A DNA stretch of 44,480 bases from Cytophaga aurantiaca DSM 3654. GTDB taxonomy: Bacteria; Bacteroidota; Bacteroidia; Cytophagales; Cytophagaceae. The notes under the pieces were generated by a model. That model saw only the letters and a program-made list of their open reading frames with translations, was not told where the DNA came from and did not search any database. This document shows positions 44,109-44,480 of the stretch, in pieces. The position numbers and the translations under genes are program-made. The stretch's first letter is position 1. Each line of letters begins with the position of its first letter. The stretch spans positions 1 to 44,480 of the forward strand of contig NZ_KB903641.1 in the NCBI RefSeq assembly GCF_000379725.1, read 5' to 3'.

Positions 44109-44141
44109 AACTCTCCAAGGGTTTAAAACCCTTGGAGAGTT
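44109..44141. repeat. Perfect 33-nt palindrome, terminator-like
   Basis: AACTCTCCAAGGGTTT and its exact complement meet around a single A, and TT follows on the plus strand. A stem of 16 bp with no real loop fits a bidirectional terminator or a dispersed palindromic repeat. The nearest gene (lysA) starts 180 nt away and reads outward, so its partner transcript is unknown. Confidence 0.6.
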
Positions 44142-44359
44142 TTGAATCAGCAACAAAGGGTCGTTATTAAAATATCCTTGTCTTCATAGTTGCCGTGGTT
44201 GGTCAAAAGACACAACCTTTAGATTTACGCCGTAGTAAAATTCCAAGAAATAAGAATTCATATTTATCAAAGCGAAAGACGGTATCAACCGTCCTTCTGC
44301 AGTGATACGATTCTGTTTGGGTATATTTTTATTCTAAAGAATTCTAAATAAATTAATTA

Positions 44360-44438
44360 AAATAACCACCGGCAAAGGTGAACTATGGCGCAACTAGGTT
44401 AGACCTATCCGTGGATTTAGTCCTTTGCCGGCTTATTT
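44360..44438 (+). other. Nested stem-loop, possible structured RNA or regulatory element
   Basis: A perfect 10-bp stem CCGGCAAAGG (44369-44378) / CCTTTGCCGG (44422-44431) is extended outward by AAATAA (44360-44365) / TTATTT (44433-44438). The 43-nt interior can form ACTA/TAGT, TGG/CCG and TAGGT-TAG-ACCTA stems in nested order. I cannot match it to a known riboswitch, tmRNA, RNase P or SRP RNA. The strand is arbitrary because the fold works on both. Confidence 0.5.
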
Positions 44439-44480
44439 GAACAGGCATCAAATAGAAATTTGAGTTCGCGGCTCAGTAGT

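Larger units (their letters stand above)
43930..44480. other. Gene-free right end of the window
   Basis: These 551 nt contain no credible ORF. They hold the lysA promoter at the left, a 33-nt perfect palindrome (44109-44141), a small nested fold TATCA...GACGG-TATCAA-CCGTC...TGATA (44265-44307) and a larger nested stem (44360-44438). The final 40 nt contain a hairpin TCAAAT-AGAA-ATTTGA. A tRNA or other known RNA gene was considered for the right edge but cannot be confirmed. Confidence 0.6.

Noticed and set aside
44369-44431. Integron attC site
   Set aside because: GTTAGAC fits one core half, but the matching partner (RYYYAAC) and an integrase are absent.
44360-44438. c-di-GMP, cobalamin or THF riboswitch
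   Set aside because: Short sequence similarities (GGCAAA, GGTGAA, CGCAA) are present but the conserved core of none of these classes fits.
44440-44480. tRNA or tmRNA start at the right edge
   Set aside because: GAGTTCGCGGCTC could be read as a T-arm-like loop, but acceptor, D and anticodon arms cannot be placed.

Overview
The window looks like a chromosome segment of a Bacteroidota bacterium, most likely an environmental Cytophagales member close to Cytophaga. This is inferred from gene content and signals, not from a search. The evidence is: low G+C; start regions mostly without a Shine-Dalgarno sequence; -7 elements of the Bacteroidota type TAnnTTTG; a type IX secretion sorting domain on a secreted glycosidase; several Bacteroidota-type outer-membrane barrels; a CarB without its allosteric domain; and the coaX - outer-membrane protein - lptC - ppiD gene order. 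There is no prophage, insertion sequence, CRISPR array, rRNA or convincing tRNA.

Layout. Positions 1-5543 (minus) hold the first 1847 codons of a giant surface protein: signal peptide, predicted beta-barrel, about 11 Ig-like repeats with paired cysteines, a beta-solenoid-like stretch, then Cys/His-rich 'CHKPxG...HLAHGD' repeats joined by Pro/Thr linkers. It runs off the left edge. A tiny FeoB-associated-type membrane protein (5648-5809, plus) separates it from a tightly packed minus-strand operon (11127 to 5815): lipoprotein, DUF5723-type barrel, radical SAM/SPASM enzyme and SAM methyltransferase. Next come a UvrD-type helicase fused to an iron-sulfur PD-(D/E)XK nuclease (11259-14387) and an envelope-biogenesis operon (19621 to 14505): coaX, FadL-like protein, lptC, small membrane protein, ppiD. 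Then follow anmK (plus) and plsY (minus), which overlap tail to tail, a 1669-residue secreted protein of unknown function, prmA and tpiA.

From 28.9 to 35.3 kb the genes are on the plus strand: carB, a DUF4834-type protein, accD and a T9SS-exported glycosidase. From 35.3 kb on they are on the minus strand: a DUF1493-like protein, an outer-membrane barrel, an arrestin/Spo0M-like protein paired with an LRR protein, class I fumarase, a METTL25-like methyltransferase, a histone-H1-like Ala/Lys/Pro protein and lysA.

Most genes are core metabolism (pyrimidine/arginine, fatty acid, CoA, lysine, TCA, glycolysis) or envelope assembly (LptC, PpiD, PlsY, AnmK). The less explored items are the giant barrel-plus-Ig-array protein and its HLAHGD modules, the lipoprotein/barrel/radical-SAM/methyltransferase operon, the 1669-residue protein, and a set of palindromic intergenic repeats that recur in several gaps. 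The last 550 bases have no gene but hold two strong inverted repeats, one of them a nested structure that could be an RNA element.
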